Assembly: GCA_029339195.1 (NCBI GenBank)
Contig: JAPTJF010000513.1
Coordinates: forward strand, 1-42,296
DNA from: Micractinium sp. NFX-FRZ
Lineage: Eukaryota; Chlorophyta; Trebouxiophyceae; Chlorellales; Chlorellaceae
Direction of reading: 5' to 3'
Length of the DNA stretch: 42,296 nucleotides
The position numbers were made by a program, and so were the translations under genes. Of this stretch, positions 12,414-25,300 are shown piece after piece; position 1 is the first letter of the stretch, and the number at the start of each line of letters is the position of its first letter. A model generated the notes under the pieces. The model did not search any database. It saw only the letters and a list, made by a program, of their open reading frames with translations, and had not been told where the DNA came from.

Positions 12414-15400
12414 TCAGTAAAACAGGGCCTTCATGTTCATGTGCTTGCGACGCAGCGAGAGGAGTGTGTATTCAAATGCCTTGCCGCCCTTCTCCGCATT
12501 CCAGCTGAACGCCGGGTAGTGCCGCTTCACACCCTCAAGCAGCCGCCAATACTGCTCATCGCTCACGCTGCGCAGTATCTCCCGCAGATGAGGCAGGTCC
12601 TCGTTGTTCAGGCGAATACTAAAGTCCTCGTAAGGCAGAATGTCTTCAGACGGATGAAAAACATGCTCCTGAGGGGCAGGGGAAGGGGGGTGGGGCGGTG
12701 GGTAGGTGCGTGTCTGCAAGTGGGCAAATCTGCTGGGCACTTTGGAAGGCAGCAGGCCAGGGCACGGGAAGCTATAGCGCGTGGGTGCAGAACCTTAGAC
12801 CGCTGAGCGCGGCAAGCTACAGCAACATCGGCAGCCCCCATGCAGCACATCCCCACCTGCACAATGACGGGCACGCAGCCCGCAATCATGGCTTGGAGCA
12901 GGCGGTTGCCTGCAGCAACGGGGAGAGAGCCCCAGTCAACGCCAGCTGGCAGGGTGTGGGCACCAGGGAAGCACGTGTGCATGCACGCACGCCTCAGAAT
13001 GCTGACAGATAGCGTGCACACAGCACGCAGATACACAATGACCTGCCAGCAGGTCAGCAGGCTGCCCGCCCACGCCAGGCTGGAGCGCCACTCACCCCAT
13101 CCGTGCCTACACACATAGCAAGAAGGCAGTAGGACAATGGGAGCGCCGATCAGCACACATGCAGCGCAGGCAAGGAAAGCTGCAGATGCGGTATACAATG
13201 CCCAGAAATTCCCATCTTGACTTTTCGGAAATGGCAGCTGCCATGGCTTTCGGTGCCACAGGCCCCGCCTCCCGTGCAACACCGTACCCACCCATGCACG
13301 CGCCCCTCGAACGATGACGCCTCCCGCCTGCCTGCGAGCCTGCCTACTTACCATGCCCCGCCCACCTAGGCACGCATCTCACCCTCCCTATGCCATCCCA
13401 CCCACCCACCCAAAGGGCGCCAGGCAATACTTGGAGGAGCGTAGGCGATCCTCATACTCTCCACCCACGCCTCCCTCTACAAACTGCAAGTCGATGTGCA
13501 CAGCGGGGGGGGGGGGTAAGGCAGAGCGGGAGCTGAGCTGGTCTAAGCTGGAAGCGGGGTGCTGTGCCGAGACAGGGGCAGGCGCAGCGCATGCAGCAGG
13601 CAGCGATGCAGCACGCGCGACACCGCCCTCAGCTGCTCAAGCACATGCTCAACACTGGCAGTGGCCGGCATTGCATGCGCCTCACATCAAACTCGGGATC
13701 TCTGAACACGCGGAGGTGTGTGAGTGTTTGGGTGGGGTGGGGGGCGGGGGGGCGGACATGTAGTGGGTGAAGGCAGCATTGCGGTAGGAACGTGCTTGCA
13801 TCAACGAACTTGACAGAGAGGTGGCAACATCACCACAGCAGGGCCATGGTGTGCAAAGCGGCACCAGCAAGCAGGTGCCTATCTGCAAGCTGCACGACGG
13901 CCTCACCCCCACTCTGAGACCAGCTTCTGCATTGCCTGCCGTGTTCCGCCACTGCACAGGGGTGGGAGTACCAAGTTGGAGAACAGTGTGCAGGTAGGAG
14001 TACAAAGTGCAGCAAGCCGGAGCAAATGAGCACGCCCCGGGGGGGGCGGGGGGGGACCTGCCTTCCCCAGGGCGCAAGAGGACACAAGGGCAGGCGAGCA
14101 AGTAAGCAGGCAGCCGTGGCAGGCAAGCAGCAAGCCAACCAGCCTGCAAGCAAGCAAGCAAGCAGTCTCACGAGTAGTCCAGCTCTGGCCGAACACCGCC
14201 GGCAAAAAAGAACAACCTGCAGCAGGTCAGGGCAGCGCAGCATGGCGCGCGAGGGCCTCCTTCTCAGGGTGGACAGGATTTGGTAAGAGGGGCGCCCGCT
14301 GCGCTAGGCTGCCTGCACTGACCAGTTACGGGGCACGCAATCCGTCGGCCATCACCAGATTCCTGCAAACATGTGCGTTCAAGGAACACGACCCAGATCA
14401 CAACCCCTCCTGCGCTCTCACCGCGTCTTGTTCTTCAGCATGTCATCTAAGCTCATCTGGGCAGTGTGCTCCAGAAACGGGTCCTCCGCAGGCCAGTAAG
14501 ACACGGTGACGACATCTTTCACGGGGTTGAAGCAGCCGTAGGCTGCATCCCAGGGTAGTGTCAGCGTGGCTTCAGGAAGGTGGGAGCGAGGTGGGCAGGA
14601 ACAGGGCGATACAAGCGAGGGCGAATAGCCACCTAAGAACTTGGCATCAATCTTCAACCTGATGTGTGCTGCCTCGTGTCGGCCCTGGCGAGCAGTCAGC
14701 CGTGAGCACGTGCAGGCAACAAAGGGCACATGCACCCCGCGAAGCCTCACCCTCGTGGCCGATGTGTCCAACATGCCCATGATTTTCTGGGGTGGTGTGG
14801 TGGCCAAAGTGCACCACGCGAATGGGGTCGTGCGCAAGGCCTGACAGGCCACATGCGCCCCGGTCGGCGGGCGCCCACTGCAGGCAGGCAGCAGGCATAC
14901 AGGCTGAACTGAGCAGCTGTGCTTCAAGGGCAGGCTGGTTGGCTGATGGGAGGCTGTGGCAGGGAGCAAAACGCTCGTCAGGATTAGGAAGGCGCATTGG
15001 AGGTACGACATCAAGAGCACACGGCGGGCGTCTGGCGGTATGCGGCGGCAGTCCGTGTGGCGGAGCTCACAAAGAAGTGGTCCCGCCCATTAGTGCGGTT
15101 CCAAAAGGGATACTTGTGCTTGATGTGATCCAGCAGCAGGTGAATGTGATCGTTTCCTGTCCCCACGTTGCCTGCAGGACAGCAGGCGCATTGACATATG
15201 CAGCGCACGCTGGTGGGACACGCGCACACGGATGGCGGGGGGCGAAATGGCATGCCCCTGTGGTCCCCCAAAACTGTCGATCTCCTCAGGTGACTGCTTG
15301 CATATTGTTGACCGCTTATTGTACAACATCGATGCCAACTCCTCGCCTTACTCCCTTGCCAACCAGCCACTGCATGCCTGCCCAGCGTCCACTCACCAGA

Positions 15401-18400
15401 GTAGCTATAGGTGAAGGAGGGGATGTAGAAAATATTAGCCTCTGAGGGGTCCTCTGTTCGCACAGGGCTCACCAAAAATTGATCCATGAACTGCAGGCAC
15501 GGTGGGTGGGGGCAGGATGCCGAGCAGAGGCTTACCAGCACACCCAACTTGGGTGCGACAGAAGTGCAGCCGGTCGACGGGGCGGGAGTCCAAGCAAGGC
15601 GTCAGAGCCATGCAACGCTGACTGCTATGCCAGCCCCACTTGGCTCGTGCTTCACCATACCAGACGTGCAAGCATGCATGGGTGTGGTGATATGCAGGTA
15701 GGACAGCACCTACTGCCCCGCGCACTTTTTGGTAAGCAGTGTAGATTGGGTCGTGAGATGTCCATCCCACAAAGTACGCATTGTCATACGCCAGCTGCGC
15801 TTGTAAAGGTGGGAAAGTGGAAAGGGTCAACTTGTACGTGGTTATGATAATGTGTGAGCTCAAGATCACCGCAATCAAGACCTGCTCTACATACTTTGCA
15901 AGCAAGCTAGAAACTGCAATTGAAACCTTTTGACAGGTATGACTGTGCACCCCAACGAAGAACAAAGCTGTACCTGCGTGTTCAGCTCGTACCTGCAGGG
16001 CGGACGGGCAGGCCATCGAAGGTGAGCAAGCAACAAAACGGCGCAGAGAGGGTGCTGCACCTAGGCACAGGGCAGGTGGCAGACCGCCGTTGCAAGCGCG
16101 CCTTGCATGCTGCCTCTAGGTAACACAGCTGCAGGCTGCAGTGCAGGATGCAATGTCGCCCAATCATCTCTTTGCGTGGCCACATAGCTCACATGTAGAT
16201 CTTAAAGTTGACGGGGCTGGGGCGGGAGTAGTTGGCGGGGTACACCTTGCTGCGGGTGCAGCCAATGCTGCAGCAAACAGGGCAGGCAGGCAGGCGGGCA
16301 GCAAGCTGCTGTGTGAAAGGCACCAAGAAGCAAGCGCAACGACCCAAGTGCTCAGCAGAAGCCCTCGTCCATGCGCCGGAGAACACTGTCACTTCCACCT
16401 GCACCTGCTCCCAGCCTCCCTGCTCCTCTCCACACCTAAAATAAGGTGGCTCGCAGTGGCAGAATTGGTCAATGCATTTGCCCCGCCCTGCAGGGGCAGA
16501 CGGGGATGTGCACTTTTGAAGCGGTTGCCCCTTGAGCTACGTGCAATTGAGGCACCAGAGCAACCTGCCCAGGCTGGCGATCTGCTGCCTGAGACGCTCA
16601 CCACTGCATTGACGATAGCAGACATTCTCTTGATGCTCGCACTTGGCACCCTACAGAACGGCAAGGCGGCAGAGCAAACTCTTGTGGTTGTTGTGGTCCT
16701 GCTGCAGTACACAATTCGAGCAAGCTCGTGCCTGTGTGGATGTAGTGGGCCACGCAATTTATTGCCAATAGACAGGCAGGTCTGTGGCAGGGCGTACCAA
16801 GCCCCAACTGTGCCAGGGACGGCAATCCCATACGTGGCACATTCACAGAACTGGTGGTTCTGTCGGGGGACCACAAACATAGGAAGTGTGGGGAGTGCAG
16901 CAGGAGCCAGCTGAAGCACGAGCAGCAGAAGCAGGAGCAGCAGGAGCCAGCAGAAACGGCGGGCCGGCTGGCTCATGCGCTGCGCCTCACAACATAGCCA
17001 CGGTGGCAGCGGCAGGTTCCATGGCCCTCCGTCTGCCCCGCCATTTGTATGCAATAGCTGCAGCAGGGACATGCATATGTGCTTCAGGCAGAGTACGAGG
17101 GGCATGGACGACTTTCAAGGCGGGGGAGTAAAGCAGACTGCAAGCGGCACCTCCGCGCCGACTGGCAGCCTGGTGCGTGACATGGGTAGACAGATGGTAC
17201 TGTGACTGCACTGTGTACCCAGATTGTGCGTCATCACCACCCAGCAGCGCAGGCAATTACTGATCATCGTGGTGACCAAGCCCACCCACCCGCGGTTGCT
17301 GCAGTTGTCGGTGTCAGGGCAGCGCGACATGGGCGCATTTGTCCCCTCGCCGCCTTGCACCAGCGCCTCACTGCAGGGCAGAAATCAAGACAACAATAGA
17401 GCATCTGCCTTTGACAGTCGGTCCAATACATTAGCAGGTCACACGAACAACTGTCCCCGCCGCGCTGTGAACCAAACAATCGAAAACAACGGCAGAGGAG
17501 AGCCACTCCCAATTGGCAGCTTGAGCAATAGGCACAGATGAAGAGTGTGAATCCATGTGCAAGGGGGCACGAGCCCTGCTGAGCACACACTCAGAGCCCT
17601 GCCTGGCAGAGTCCTGCATTTTCTACAGCAGCTGGAGTGAGCCACCCCCCATTAGGGTGCTGTTTGGCGCTTGGCGCAGGGAGCAGGCGCACCTGCAGTT
17701 GAGGGGCCGTGCCCCTGGCTTGTGGCCGCTGAAGCACTTCACGTTTGGTTCGTCTGGCTCAGGGATCTTGGAGTACTGTAGATGATGGGTGGCGGGTAAG
17801 TCCGGTCTGAATATGAATGTCAGGGCGGTAGAGGGCGGGAAGCAGTGCGCACACAGGGGCTGCATGCACCCGCCAGGCTCCCGCTTCCCCACAGCGCCCA
17901 CCGCATCATGCCCTGCTACTGAGGTACCAGCAGGCAGCAGCTGGTGGCAGCGTGCAGCCTCCCACGCCGCAGCTTGTACCCCCACACATCTCCCTTTCCC
18001 ACCCTCTTCACCTGCTCATCAGGGGGCACCCCCTCCCGCTCATAACAGCCTCGCTCCATGCCCAGGCGCAGGTCATGGCCGACCCCACCTGCACACAAAG
18101 ACACCGGCGCATGGCTTGCATGAGGCCAAGAGCAAAAGCACCGTGCGTGCACAGTGGCGGGGCAGGGGCAACGCTCCTGCAGGCATGCACGCGTGTTCAG
18201 GGCAGCATGTGCATGCCGTGCTCAAGTTGCCTTGCCACATCTTGGTTGGCTGTCCCGGTGTTGCGTCACGAGCCGCGCTCACGCACCCACCCACCTTCGC
18301 ACAGTTCTGTGCCTGCAGAGTCCTGCCGGCAGAAGTATTCTTGGCAGCGCCGCATGCACTCGCAGCTCTTCGTCATTGCCAGGCCGCAATTGGCTGCAAC

Positions 18401-19026
18401 GGACAGCAAAGGACCCAGCAAAGGACAGGCGGCAGCGGCAGCAGCAGCAAAAGGAGCACCGTGGGCATCAGCTCCGCCCAAGGGACAAAGGGGGGACAGC
18501 GCACGCCGCGGAGACCCCGGGCAAGTGATCCAATAGGTGCAGTTTGAATGTGGGTGCTGCTGCCAGGTCTTGACGTGGGTGCTACCGCCACTCACGAATG
18601 CCATCCTTGTCCGACTTGCAGGGGTTGAGGAAGTCAATTTCACACGCCTCGCCCACTCTTCCAAAGGGGCACCTGCAGCACCCAACTGTCATGTCACGCA
18701 TCAACAAAGGAGGACGCGGCAACAGAGGCAATGGTGGCGGCGGCGACGGCGGCAGCAGGCGGCGCACGGGTGGGCCACCCAGGCGGGGCCGCCTCGGCGT
18801 CTTGCCTGCATCTCCCATTGTCCCCGCAATTCCTGCAGCGGAGGCAAAGACGCCGGTCAGCCCCTACAGGTCCTGAGCGCCTGGGGGAAACGAACTTTTA
18901 AAGTTCCTATTACCCAAAATTTGTGCAATCCTTGTGGCAGCGGCCGGGACCGGGCTCCGCTCGCTCCGCTGCGACCGCCAGCAGAAGGGCACAGGCACAT
19001 AGGCCTAGGAGCGGGCCTCGGCACAT
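12414..19026 (-). CDS. GT47-B: secreted EGF-like/exostosin (GT47) glycosyltransferase
   Basis: About 24 exons, about 605 aa. Exons: 18914-19026, 18806-18832, 18596-18672, 18295-18393, 18012-18088, 17693-17775, 17286-17370, about 16809-16859 (weak), 16602-16650, 16436-16487, 16193-16267, 15974-15992, 15726-15794, 15397-15490, 15071-15171, 14751-14877, 14422-14542, 14172-14216, 13907-13951, 13686-13701, 13410-13483, 13096-13106, 12857-12909, 12414-12668. The start at 19026 gives a signal peptide (MCRGPLLGLCACALLLAVAA) and a first exon of 113 nt, the same length as in GT47-A; an in-frame ATG at 19068 is an alternative. Modules seen: CPFGRVGEACE, MTKSCECMRRC, CYEREGVPPDE, CSNRG, KCEHQENVCYRQC, GKCIDQFCHC, and a GT47 domain with TEDPSEANIF, FWNRTNGRDHFF, VVHFGHH, GHGWGNRLLQA and RLNNEDLPHLREIL. 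The third EGF-like module is degenerate. One GC donor follows exon 2. Confidence 0.85.
13686..13701 (-). other. 16-nt microexon of GT47-B
   Basis: This exon encodes (G)DPEFD between a phase-2 donor after SEW and the FVEGG exon. The same 16-nt exon is at 20719-20734 in GT47-C. In D and E the sequence is fused with its two neighbours in one 109-nt exon. Confidence 0.8.
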
Positions 19027-19364
19027 GGGGCTGCCACAGAAGGCAGGCGACGGTATGCTCCGATGCATGTGACAGGAGCAGAGGCGAAGGGATTCATCCG
19101 TTCCGTTCTGGAGGGGGCCGGCGGCCGCCAGCATGGCACCGGCGGCAGCTTTTTCCCTCTTGTGAAAACTCATTTTGACCCGCAACCTCTTGTGAAAACT
19201 CATTTTGCTGAAGGGAGTGTGCACAATGACATGACTTGTGATGGAGCACCAGTGCTAGGAAGAACAGAGCGGCAGAAGGAAGGAGCAGACAAGGGACAGC
19301 GTGGGAGCATGGACGGGGAGGGGAGAAGCAGAGTGGGCAACATGACGGCTCTAGTAGAAAACCA
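19027..19364. promoter_or_regulatory. 338-bp spacer: GT47-C 3' end and GT47-B promoter
   Basis: Both genes are on the minus strand, so this spacer must contain the terminator of C and the promoter of B. It includes a 22-bp direct repeat at 19156-19207. I found no clear TGTAA for C on the minus strand here, so its cleavage site is unassigned. Confidence 0.5.
19156..19207. repeat. Two identical 22-bp direct repeats, 30-bp spacing
   Basis: CCTCTTGTGAAAACTCATTT(TG) occurs at 19156-19177 and 19186-19207. The copies lie 130-180 bp upstream of the GT47-B start codon, where a promoter or 5' UTR is expected. Because the upstream ATGs in this block are in frame with B, the repeat could also be 5' UTR sequence. 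Confidence 0.85.
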
Positions 19365-22300
19365 TTAAAAGTAAAGCGCTTTTAAATGCAGGTATTTCCT
19401 TCTCAAGGTGGCGATGGTGTAATCGAATGCCCGCCCACCAACGTCTGCATTCCACGCAAAACCGAGGGTGTGCCGCTTCACACCCTCCAGCAGCCGCCGG
19501 TACTGCTCATCGCTCACGCCCCGCAGTATCTCCCGCAGATAAGGCAGGTCCTCATTGTTCAGGCGAATACTAAAGTCCTCGTAAGGCAAAATGTCTTCGT
19601 AAGGATGGAACATGTGCTCCTGCGGGTTCATTGAAGCAGTGGGAGGCACACACGCAACGTGGTAAAGTAGGTCCGTTAATACTTGCGCCAGGCTGCAAAT
19701 GCAAGCCGCCTGCTGGCCAGAGGCAGTGCAATGCACCTATCTGCCTGCTCTGCCCGTTAGTTCCGCACCCCACCTGCACGATAACAGGCACGCATCCAGC
19801 CAGCATGGCTTGAAGCAGGCGGTTCCCTGCAGCACAACATGGCAGGACTTTGGCCGCGGCTTGTGGTCACAGGGATGTGGTCAAGAACGTGCTTCGGGCT
19901 AAAGAGCATGGCAAAACGTGGCATGCATGCTTCATGTGGATCAGCAGCATGACACGGCACCATGCAGGCAAAGGGAGCGTTCAAGGCAGCCAAGCAGTGC
20001 TGCAAGCACCAGATGGCAAGGCATGGCAAGCACAGGCAGCAGGGCTGCTGCGCGGCTCGCATCTGCTGCCGAGCGCTGCCATTACTCACCCCACCCATGC
20101 CTGCAGGCAGGCAGAGGGCGAGGACGGCAGTTGGGCGGGCAGGCATGCAAACTGGGACGACCCGCAGCCAGAGGGATGGCAGAGACAGGGAGAGGCAGAC
20201 GAATCTGAAATGACATTCGTGCAATGCTTGCAGCAACGGAAGCCACAGGCTGCACCTGGGCGCTTGACATGCGCTTTGCCTGCAGTGTTGGGGGTGGACA
20301 CCTCCGAGTCCTTGCTCAGCCTTTCCCTCTCACCCGTAGGGCGCGAGGCAGAACTTGGTGGAGCGCAGCCGCGCTTCATACTCGCCACCCACACCGCCTT
20401 GCACAAACTGAAAGGGAGCAGGGAGCGCACGCATGGCAGAGGGAGTCATGGGGGCGGCGAGATGGCTGCCTGCCCCACAGCAGCAAAGCCGCGCCGTGGG
20501 TGTGGGCTAGCGCCAATGGGGGTGACAATTTGTGTGGCAGTGGTGGCAACAGGTGCCGAGGCTCCCTGACAAGGGCAGGCGCAGCGGTGGCAGTGCACTC
20601 GAGGAGGCATGCAAGGCGTGACTGGCGGTGAGCGGGCAGACCCGTGCTCTTCCCCCTCATGTGCTGTCGCTGCTTGCTGGCAATCACAGCAGCAAGATGG
20701 GGGGCTGGCTGAACTCACATCAAACTCTGGATCCCTGGGCACATGTGCGGGGTGCGGGTATGAGGTAAGCGCAAAGCAGCATGGGGGAGGGTTGGGAGGG
20801 GTGAGACTTTTGTCAAAACGTGGACTTCCCTGGCTTGCCTGGCGGCCCCCCGCTGCGCACTGGTGGCAACCAGCCGAGGACAATTTCAGGGCCACTGTCA
20901 CTCCCTTCCTCCCCTGCCCTTCCCTCGCCTTCCCCTCTCCTCCCCCGCCGCCGCTCCCGTCGTCCCCTCACCTCCATTCTCCGACAAGCTTGCTTATGGC
21001 CTGCCTAGTCCCGCCGCTGCAGGCAGCCAGCAAGGGGAGGGACGTGCCTGAGGTGCTTAGGGCACTCTTCATTCGTAACTTCGGGTGAGCACATGTAGAA
21101 GCATGGGGAGCACACTGCGTGCGAACTGCAGACTCTGCCGGGCCAAAGCACGCATGGCGAGGACGTGCCAGCCTGGAGCGTGGCCACGAGTGCAGGCACC
21201 CAGCAGGCAGGTTCTTTGCAACTTGGCAGGTTGACCAGACCATCCCTGGCCACTCTTAACCCTGCTGTTCCATTTTTCAGCTGGTGCACGAGACACGCGG
21301 CTACCATTCATTAATCATCTTGACGGCTGCTCAAACCAACTTACGAGTACTCCAGGTCGCCTTCACGGACGCCACCAGCAAAAAAGAACAGGCTGCATCA
21401 AGAAGAAGCCCAGATAAGGTGTAAACACAGTGGACAGGGCCTTGGGAAGGGGGCAGCAGCAGCTGCAGCACCGGCAATTACCCAATATGCGCATACAGGT
21501 GTGCAGGGCGCATGCGCTGCATGCTCTGCACTGTACCCTGCCCCGTGAAGCTGCAGGCCAGCCGGCCACCCTCTTGCATGCCCTGCCAGACATGCACGCC
21601 CACACAGCGGTGCGAAATGGTGCTATTCAGCCTGGGTCCTGCCTAACAGTTGCTTGCATTCATCTCCACTCCATACTCGCACCCACTACCAGTCTGCGCC
21701 TGCTCTGCTCCCACCCACCACTCCTTTCCAGAACCTGCCTCCGCTGTCACCGACCCACCGCTTCTTTCCACTTGCCCTCCTTCCCGCCCACGCTGCCCAT
21801 CCTACTAATGCCCACCTCTTCTTCCCAATTTACTAGCCCCTCCAAGATCATCGCGACAGTATCTCACGCCCCCCCACCCCCCCCCCACCCACCCCCCATT
21901 TGTTTGCCTAGCCACAAGTTCTTCCCCGACACTCATACCCCGCTCCCGCCGGGCTCCCACCTGGGCTTCTTCCACCTGACCACATCTGTACCTAGACACC
22001 CCCACCACCCTTCTCCACCGCCACTCCCACCCACCGCTTCTTCCCAGCCATCAGGTCTTCTACGCTCATCTTGGCAGTGTTTGGCACCCACGTGGCATCA
22101 ATCGGGTCATTGGGCACTGACACAACGTCTCTCAAGGGGTGAAAGCAGCCGTAACCTGGAGGGGGGCATGCATGGAGAAGTGCGCAGGGATGAGGACAGC
22201 ACTACGCCCCTTATGAGAAGTGAAGGGTGGCCGCGGTGCCAGGTGCCAGCCTGCCAACTGCAGAGGAAAGAGGGAGCAACTGCACAGTGCCGCCGCTACA

Positions 22301-25300
22301 TGCGCTGTCCCAGGCACTGCGGGCTGGCTACGCTTGCTATGCACGCTGTTCTCGCTGCGCACGTGTTCATGCCCTACCCGCGTGCTGCTACGGTTGCGGC
22401 GGCATATGCCTCCTCACACAGCGTTGCTCCCCCCGCTGGCTCTAAGCCCCGCCCTCTCCGCTTGCGAGGTGCCGGCCTGTCTGCCTGCTAGGTACACGAG
22501 CCGCCCGTCAATCCTGCCTGCTTCTCTCACCCGGATGGCCCAGATGGCCCAGTACTGCGCCCTTGGACGCTGGCGTGGTGTGCAGTCCAAAGTGAACAAC
22601 CTTAATGGAGTCCTGGGGGAGCCCTGTGAGGGGGCAGGCGCCTCGGTCATTGGTGGCCCACTGCAGCATGGCGCAGGCAGGCGGGTCGGCGGGTGGGCAC
22701 AGTGCAGCGTACAGTGGTCATACATACCTTGGGAAGTACCTGCAGCATTCAAGCCAGCTGGCATGCGAATGACAGCAAGGCATGAAGCAGGTGTAACGCA
22801 GGCAGCAGCTGGATGAAGTCGCAGGCTCACCAGGAAGTGGTCCCGACCACCTGTGCGGTTCCAGAACGGGTACTTGTGCTTGATGTGGTCCAACACAAAC
22901 GCCATGTGCTCTTGGGGGCTGCCGACGTTTCCTGCAGCCATGTGAACAGCTCATGGTGTGTAATGCAGCATGCCTGGGGATCGTTACATCATGCAGCATC
23001 AACCGGTCTAAACATTTGGTGCCCACCCAAATTCCCAATCGCATGAAATTATTCCCGGTGGTTCTCAGCTCCTGCTGCGGTTTAGTACCGCCACCTCAGG
23101 TGTGCTGCCCACTCTGCCCACCCGAGTAGCTGAACGTGAAGGCAGGCACGAAGAAGAGGTTGGCCTCAGAGGGGTCCTCCGTCCTCACAGGGCTCGCCAG
23201 GAACTGCTCCATGAACTGCGGGGTGGGGGGGTGGGGGGGGCATGCGGCCAGGCCGCCAGGCCTCACGCTGACATCGGAGGGGGTGCCGCCGCCGCTGGGG
23301 CATGCACACGCCGAGGGGGTCCGCCCTCACGACATCGGCTTGAAGTAGCCTCAGCTCAATCTGTTGATGCCGCACAGTCAAGGGCGCCTAATGGCTGCTG
23401 TTGGTCGGCCCACAGGGGTTAAGGCAGCAACATGACGCAGCGATGCCTCACATGCGTGTAAGCCACGTAAATTTGCCCGTGCATTTGCCAGCCAACGGTG
23501 TAAGCGGTGTCATATGCCAGCTGCGGAGAAAGGGAGAAATACTCTAAGGTCACTCCCATAGACATTCGTACAATATGATCTAGGTTTATAAGCGGAGCAT
23601 GCATAGCAAACCAGCGGTGATATGTTAAGGCGACAGACGCCGGGAGGGAGGGGGCGTGCTAGGCAGTGCGACGGCAGGCGGCGGCCTGCACACTGCGCGC
23701 TGCCGCCGGCATGCAGACCTCTGCGCCGCTGCAATATGCACAAGGTGCCCTGACCGCTTAACACTGCTCCAGCAGGTGCCCCCGACCTTACCTGCGTGTT
23801 CAGCTCGTACCTGCGGCGGCCGAGAGGGATGCGGTGCATAAGAAAAGGACAGATCCAGATTAACGTGCGTCCGATGCATGTGATTTAGCAGGCGTTTTAT
23901 TCCCAGCCCAAACTTGAACAGGGACTGCTGCACCATATATTGGTAGCTGCGCTTCTCAGCTTCACCCGTAGGCGGGCTGCCAGAAAACGTGGCATGCCCA
24001 CCCGTATGGGAGCACACACAGGCATAAAAGCAGTCGCCAAAGCAAAATGCCAAACTTCCCTGCCATTCTGTGCACGGACAGGTGCGCCCCCTCGCTCACA
24101 TGTAGATCTTGAAGTTGGCTGGGTTGGGGTGGGAGAAGTTGGCAGGGTAGACCTTGCTGCGGGTGCACCCGATGCTGCAGCGGGCATACAGGCAGGTAAT
24201 TGGCGCGTCGACATGCTTGGTGAGGGGCACTGAGCAGGAGAACTGCGCCCGTCTCACCGCCAAGCAAAGTGTGTGTTGCAGTTGATAAGGCGCCCCGCTT
24301 GCACCATGACAGCACCTCAACTGCGCCTGCTCAGACAGCTCCTGACCCTCAACCTGGTCCCTGTCCTGCTCTACCCCGCACCTGAAATAGGGCGGATCGC
24401 AGTGGCAGAACTGGTCGATGCACTTGCCTCGCCCTGCACGCCATGCCAGAACTGTTTAGACAGCCGGCAGCAAGCCCTATGCAGAGAGAGCTTTCTGTTG
24501 GCAGGCAAGTTGTAAGAGACTTAATTGTCGTCACTAGATTTCATGCAAAGACAGCACAGCTTGATGAAAGCAAAGGCATGAGGTAACCTCACCGCTGCAT
24601 CCTTGATAGCAAGCGCTCTTCTCTACCTCACACGCAACGCCCTGCATGCCAGGGCATGTTCTAGTGGTGCGGCATGGGTGCCCACGCCTCAGCTTGCACA
24701 AGGTGCACAAACAAGGTGTGTACTGCAACCGTCACAGCAGTCCGCGAGGGCTTGCAACAAACGGCCGTAAGCGGAGGCATGCTGCAGCAGGAGAGGAGAC
24801 GAAGCCCTCTTGCTGGTGCTTACCTCAAATCCTCGGTAGCATCTGCAAAAGGGCTGGCCATCGGGGTTGTCTGCATAGCGTGTGCAGTACCTGAGGACGT
24901 CAGGAGGGGCAGCCGTTGGTAGGGCAACGGCGATATGTGCACTTGGTTGGCAAGGAGGGAGTGCATGGGTCAAACAGGCATGAAGGCAAGTGAATCAGCA
25001 ACAAGGGGTTGGCTTGTTAATGCCAATGTGTGTCACTTATCGGTGGCGGGACATGAGCAGCCTGCTGCATGTGGCACGCCACATGTTCAGGGCCCTTTAT
25101 CTTTCTTGAAACGCACACAGTGTCACAAGCCACAAGCCAAACAGGCAGACCATTTTCCAAAGTACACTATGCAGCCATGGTCACAAGACCAGCCAAGCCA
25201 GACAGATCCACCCACAGCCTAGTGCAGCACTGCCACAGGCCAGCCATGCCAACTAGAAACGAACAGTGAACTGAAACAGCCATAGCCACAGAGCCAGCGC

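Noticed and set aside
21430..22491. 353-aa plus-strand open frame
   Set aside because: It is antisense to GT47-C and runs through its introns and the exon at 22035-22155. It is low-complexity Pro/His/Ser with no family resemblance.
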